From Caulobacter endophyticus (lineage in GTDB: Bacteria; Pseudomonadota; Alphaproteobacteria; Caulobacterales; Caulobacteraceae), in contig NZ_JARQWV010000027.1 of assembly GCF_029543245.1 (NCBI RefSeq), positions 1 to 64,000 of the forward strand: 64,000 nt of DNA. Reading direction: 5' to 3'. Made by a program: the position numbers and the translations under genes. Under the pieces are notes generated by a model, which was not told the origin of the DNA, did not search any database, and saw only the letters and a program-made list of their open reading frames with translations. Numbering within the stretch: the first letter of the stretch is position 1; each line of letters begins with the position of its first letter. Of the stretch, positions 60,854 to 64,000 are shown piece by piece.

Positions 60854-61342
60854 CTAGCGGGGCGCCGCGCGCGCATAGGCCTTCGCCCAGGCCTCCAGAG
60901 CCCGCGGCTCGATCAGCGCCTTGGGAGCCAGGGTCCCGATCACCGCCTCGCCCGTCGGCTCGGCCGACGACGAATAGACGACGAAGACCCCTTCGGCCTG
61001 AGGGTGCAACGCGTCCAGGAACGGCGCTGGTCCACACGAGGTGAAGTGGGTGTGGCGCACCGTCACGAGCGGCGTCACAGGCGGCCCCTTCAGTTGCAGG
61101 ACCGGCCTCAGAACAGCCTCCTGCCCCTCATGAGCGCCCTTGATCTTCACCGGGCCGCGTCGCTCCACCCGCGCCACGAACACCGTTTGGGAGCGATCCC
61201 AGAGACTGGCCTGGAAGTCGAGCGTACGCTGTCGCTGGACCTCCGGCGTGGCGGGCGGCGCCATCACGCAGGCCGGCGCTTGCGAAGAGCCCACCGCCAC
61301 GATGGCCAGACCGGCCAGAAGTCCCTTCATCAAAGGCGTCAT
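60854..61342 (-). CDS. Secreted hypothetical protein
   Basis: A 162-residue exported protein. The signal is MTPLMKGLLAGLAIVAVGSS ending near APACV. The mature part (FQASLWDRSQTVFVARVERR, HTHFTSCGPAPFLDALHPQA) has conserved-looking cysteines and a beta-rich character. No family named. It follows the RidA gene on the same strand with an 8-bp gap, so they may be co-transcribed. Confidence 0.75.
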   Translation of the reverse strand: MTPLMKGLLAGLAIVAVGSSQAPACVMAPPATPEVQRQRTLDFQASLWDRSQTVFVARVERRGPVKIKGAHEGQEAVLRPVLQLKGPPVTPLVTVRHTHFTSCGPAPFLDALHPQAEGVFVVYSSSAEPTGEAVIGTLAPKALIEPRALEAWAKAYARAAPR

Positions 61343-61350
61343 CGCCCCCC

Positions 61351-61698
61351 CTATCGCGCCGCGACCACCGTCACCTCGACGGCGTAGTCCGCGCGCGCCA
61401 GCCGCGCCTCCACGGTCGTCCGGGCCGGCGGGTTGTCGCTGTCCACCCAGGCGTCCCAGGCCTGGTTCATCTCGTCGAAGCCGGCGATGTCGGCCAGGTA
61501 GATGGTCGCGCTGAGCAGCTTGTCCTTGCTCGACCCGCACTCGGCCAGGGTCTCGTCGATCTGGGCCAGCACGTCCCTGGTCTGCTCCAGCACCGACTGG
61601 CCGCGGGTCGTCTCGGCCACGTGGCCCGACAGGAACACCACGCCGTTGAAGGCGACCGCGTCGCTCCACCGCTTCGCCTTGCCGATACGTTCGATCAT
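61351..61698 (-). CDS. RidA/YjgF-family enamine/imine deaminase
   Basis: A 115-residue trimeric RidA-type protein. Motifs are FNGVVFLSGHVAETTRGQSV, EQTRDVLAQIDETLAECG, SATIYLADIAGFDEMNQAWD and NPPARTTVEARLARADYAVE, whose Arg contacts the substrate carboxylate. The family removes reactive enamines from PLP enzymes. Start ATG 61698. Confidence 0.92.
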   Translation of the reverse strand: MIERIGKAKRWSDAVAFNGVVFLSGHVAETTRGQSVLEQTRDVLAQIDETLAECGSSKDKLLSATIYLADIAGFDEMNQAWDAWVDSDNPPARTTVEARLARADYAVEVTVVAAR

Positions 61699-61758
61699 TT
61701 CGCTAGCCTCTCGTAACGCCTCCCTTCCCCCTTGATGGGGTAAGGGTCAAGATACCGT

Positions 61759-62187
61759 CTAAGCCAGCGCCCGGTTCGTCCAGTCGACGATCTGCGGCGC
61801 GCTCATCAGGCCGGCCGAGCGGGCGACCACCGCGCCGTCGCGGAACAGGATCAGCGCGGGGATGCCGCTGACCCCCAGGGCCGAGGCCGGCGCGGGATGG
61901 GCTTCGGAATTCAACTTCAGGAGGCGCACGCCCGGCTCAAGCTTTCCGGCCGCGGCGGCATAGTTAGGGGCCATGGCCCGGCAGGGCCCGCACCACGGGG
62001 CCCAGACGTCGAGCAGCACGGCCGCGCCCTGGGTCAGGCGGCGATGGCGGTCGAGGCCGGCGGCGTCGACCTCGATCGGCATGCCGATGAAGACGGCGTT
62101 CTTGCAGCGGCCGCACTTGGCTCCGGCGGGGTCGCGGTCTTCGGGGAGGCGGTTGGCGGCTCCACAGGATGGACAGACGATCTGCAT
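61759..62187 (-). CDS. trxC: Thioredoxin 2 (zinc-binding)
   Basis: A 142-residue TrxC-type thioredoxin. The N-terminal zinc ribbon MQIVCPSCGAANRLPEDRDP with AKCGRCK supplies four cysteines, and the thioredoxin active site is LLDVWAPWCGPCRAMAPNYA (WCGPC). cis-Pro is in GVSGIPALILFRDG. It reduces protein disulphides under oxidative stress. Start ATG 62187. Confidence 0.95.
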   Translation of the reverse strand: MQIVCPSCGAANRLPEDRDPAGAKCGRCKNAVFIGMPIEVDAAGLDRHRRLTQGAAVLLDVWAPWCGPCRAMAPNYAAAAGKLEPGVRLLKLNSEAHPAPASALGVSGIPALILFRDGAVVARSAGLMSAPQIVDWTNRALA

Positions 62188-62230
62188 GGCCCACAGGTGT
62201 GGCCCGTCCATCCGTTTCGCAAGCGTCCCG

Positions 62231-62473
62231 TCAGTCCCCGCCGTCATCGCCTTCGCCGCCGTCGCCCGGACCGTGCTCGAAGGTCATCAGGTCGCCCGGC
62301 TGGCAGCCCAGCTCACGGCACAGGGCGTCGAGGGTCGAGAAGCGGATGGCCCGCGCCTTACCCGTTTTCAGGATCGACAGGTTGGCCAGGGTCACGCCGA
62401 CCCGATCGGAGAGTTCGGTCAGCGACATGCGGCGTTCGAGCAGCACGCGGTCGAGGTTTACGCGGATGGACAT
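62231..62473 (-). CDS. XRE-family HTH regulator of a DUF2975 pair
   Basis: An 80-residue YozG-like regulator: MSIRVNLDRVLLERRMSLTE, LSDRVGVTLANLSILKTGKA, RAIRFSTLDALCRELGCQPG, DLM. It lies 13 bp downstream of the DUF2975 membrane-protein gene on the same strand, the usual pairing for this family. An acidic tail (Gly/Asp) ends it. Confidence 0.9.
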   Translation of the reverse strand: MSIRVNLDRVLLERRMSLTELSDRVGVTLANLSILKTGKARAIRFSTLDALCRELGCQPGDLMTFEHGPGDGGEGDDGGD

Positions 62474-62486
62474 GCGAAGCTCGCGG

Positions 62487-63017
62487 TCAGATGGTCAGTT
62501 CGGCTTCGCGGCGAAGGCGAGCGCCCTCGCGGAACACCTCGGCCAGGACGAAGACGACCAGGACCGAAAACCAGGCGGTGAGGGTGAAGGATCCCTCGGT
62601 GGGCTTGTCGCCCGCGACCAGGATCCGCGTCAGGGCCGACAGCACGTATCGGCCGATCTCCAGCGCGGCCAGCACGATGCCCATCACCCGCAGCCGGCGC
62701 ACGTTGTCCGGGTGGAACGGGTCGCCCAGGATCATGGTGGCGAAGATCTTGCGCAGGCGCTCGACGATGGCCATCCAGCCGCCCGACATCAGCGCCCAAC
62801 CGCCCAGAGCCACGGCCGCGCCGGCCCCGTACTTGCGCAGTATGCCCGCCGCCTCGCCCGGCAGCATCGAGGCCAGCAGGTCGGGATTGAAGCTGAGCAG
62901 CAGCACCAGCACCGTCACCAGGGCCAGGAAGCTGACCCAGACCCACAGCGCATAATAGCTGACGTCGAGAATGATCTTCAGGAAGCTCGATACCGAGCCT
63001 GGCCCCAAGGCGCGCAT
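62487..63017 (-). CDS. DUF2975 membrane protein
   Basis: A 176-residue protein with four hydrophobic segments (VSYYALWVWVSFLALVTVLV, GAGAAVALGGWALMSGG, VMGIVLAALEIGRYVL, FTLTAWFSVLVVFVLAEVFR) and the family's GDPFHPDNVRRLRVMG block. Function unknown; it is found with the small XRE regulator, as here. Confidence 0.88.
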   Translation of the reverse strand: MRALGPGSVSSFLKIILDVSYYALWVWVSFLALVTVLVLLLSFNPDLLASMLPGEAAGILRKYGAGAAVALGGWALMSGGWMAIVERLRKIFATMILGDPFHPDNVRRLRVMGIVLAALEIGRYVLSALTRILVAGDKPTEGSFTLTAWFSVLVVFVLAEVFREGARLRREAELTI

Positions 63018-63074
63018 GGGCTTGTGTCCCCGCCAACAGCGACTCGCCTCCCCGGGCGGTCGCGGAATTGAAGT

Positions 63075-63191
63075 CTAGAGCGTGTGGGCCAGGAACGTCA
63101 CGGCCGAGATCGGAAGACCCGCGATCAGCACCAGGGTCGCCAGGCGGACGGCCGAGGATTCCAGGAGGCTGAACAGGCGGGGCAGCGTCAT
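63075..63191 (-). CDS. Possible small membrane peptide
   Basis: A 38-residue frame, MTLPRLFSLLESSAVRLATL then VLIAGLPISAVTFLAHTL: one hydrophobic helix. The ribosome site is weak (GGAA). It is upstream of the DUF2975 gene on the same strand. Support is limited to composition. Confidence 0.35.
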   Translation of the reverse strand: MTLPRLFSLLESSAVRLATLVLIAGLPISAVTFLAHTL

Positions 63192-63384
63192 CTTGCGGTT
63201 CCGGACAGGGGCGGATCGACGGCCGGCGCAGAGCCTTCCTCGATGGCCCCAGGATCGCCGCTCCTGGCCCGCCGAACAATGTCGCTTATCGATAAACGAT
63301 ATTAAACTTTCGCAATGATCCGGCCTTGCGGCGCGGGCCTCGCGGGGGTCTAAACACGCTCGGTTTCCGTCCGAGGAGTGTGCG

Positions 63385-63990
63385 ATGACCCTGAAACTGA
63401 TCAACGGCCAGAAGATCGTCGCCGCCACCCACAATCCGGGCAAGGCCAAGGAGCTGGCCGCCCTGCTCGACGGCCGCTTCGAAGTGCTGGCCGCCGGCGC
63501 CCTGGGCCTGCCCGAGCCGGACGAGACCGAGACGACCTTCGTCGGCAACGCCCTGCTGAAAGCCCGACACGCCGCCGACCTGTCGGGCGAGGTGTCGCTG
63601 GCCGACGATTCCGGCATGTCGGTCACGGTGCTGGACGGCGCCCCGGGCATCTATTCGGCCCGCTGGGCCGGTCCCGAGAAGGACTTCGCCATGGCCATGG
63701 ACAAGGTGGCCGAGCGCATCGAGGAGACGGGCTCGGAAGACAAGAGCGCCTGGTTCACCTGCGCCCTCGCCGTCGCCTGGCCCAATGGCGGCCCGGCCGT
63801 GGTGGTGCAGGGCGAGGTCCACGGCACGCTGGTGTTCCCCCCGCGCGGCGACAAGGGCTTCGGCTACGACCCGATCTTCATCCCCAACGGATACGACCAG
63901 ACTTTCGGCGAGATGGAGCCGGCCCAGAAGGACGCCATGAGCCACCGCGCCGTGGCCTTCGAGAAGCTGAAGGCGGCGCTGTTTGAGTAG
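63385..63990 (+). CDS. rdgB: XTP/dITP diphosphatase (non-canonical purine NTP pyrophosphatase)
   Basis: A 201-residue HAM1/RdgB enzyme that hydrolyses ITP, dITP and XTP to monophosphates, keeping deaminated bases out of DNA. Motifs are IVAATHNPGKAKELAALL, TFVGNALLKARHAADLSGE, SLADDSGMSVTVLDGAPGIY (catalytic acids), GKGFGYDPIF-like sequence (DKGFGYDPIFIPNGYDQTFG) and the C-terminal DAMSHRAVAFEKL. Start ATG 63385 after GAGGAGTGTGCG. Confidence 0.96.
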   Translation: MTLKLINGQKIVAATHNPGKAKELAALLDGRFEVLAAGALGLPEPDETETTFVGNALLKARHAADLSGEVSLADDSGMSVTVLDGAPGIYSARWAGPEKDFAMAMDKVAERIEETGSEDKSAWFTCALAVAWPNGGPAVVVQGEVHGTLVFPPRGDKGFGYDPIFIPNGYDQTFGEMEPAQKDAMSHRAVAFEKLKAALFE

Positions 63991-64000
63991 CACCGGCCTT

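Noticed and set aside
58875..61037. 720-codon extension of hrcA
   Set aside because: The extension runs antisense through rph; HrcA begins at MTQLFPGPIART (59951).

Overview
The window is high-GC alphaproteobacterial chromosome, most like Caulobacter or a close relative. The housekeeping genes rdgB, rph, hrcA, grpE, dnaN, recF and gyrB lie in the order I recall for the Caulobacter origin-proximal region. An intact tRNA-Arg(ACG) at 4218-4294 is followed by a ~35.5 kb integrated island. A 47-bp copy of the tRNA 3' end (4250-4296 and 39755-39801) brackets the island, and a P4-type tyrosine integrase sits at its right end (38275-39573).

Left flank (1-4217): an ABC transporter ATPase, a zf-CHCC zinc-finger protein, a YciA-type acyl-CoA thioesterase and a gamma-glutamyltransferase. 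Right flank (39802-64000): a low-molecular-weight protein-tyrosine phosphatase; a TetR regulator divergent from an RND efflux operon (adaptor, pump, outer-membrane channel); a flavin reductase; gyrB-recF; an S9 peptidase; dnaN; grpE/hrcA divergent from rph; a RidA protein, thioredoxin-2, an HTH/DUF2975 pair and rdgB. Many gaps in the flanks hold short palindromic intergenic repeats.

The island reads as a stack of anti-phage or conflict modules. In order they are: a PD-(D/E)XK nuclease fused to a P-loop NTPase; a SIR2-HerA pair (Nezha-like); an internally deleted IS110-type transposase; a second SIR2 gene coupled to a large solenoid-like protein; a possible ADP-ribosyltransferase-like gene coupled to a 1080-aa protein with an embedded DnaA N-terminal-like domain and a C-terminal winged helix; a reverse transcriptase preceded by two near-identical 122-bp repeats; a DUF4238 protein; a small two-gene set; and a fusion of a nucleoside phosphorylase-like domain to a GHKL-ATPase-like domain. 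A 123-bp repeat pair (30376-30498 and 37560-37682) then encloses a possible nested element with its own tyrosine recombinase, an MNT-HEPN protein, an XRE regulator, an HNH endonuclease and several unknowns. A MucR-type regulator and the island integrase close the island. A degenerate 44-bp repeat recurs at four module boundaries.

The most novel-looking parts are the ART-like/DnaA-N operon (18306-22387), the phosphorylase-GHKL fusion (28567-30084) and the RT with its repeated leader (22959-24792). Functional claims for island genes rest on motifs read by eye, not on searches.
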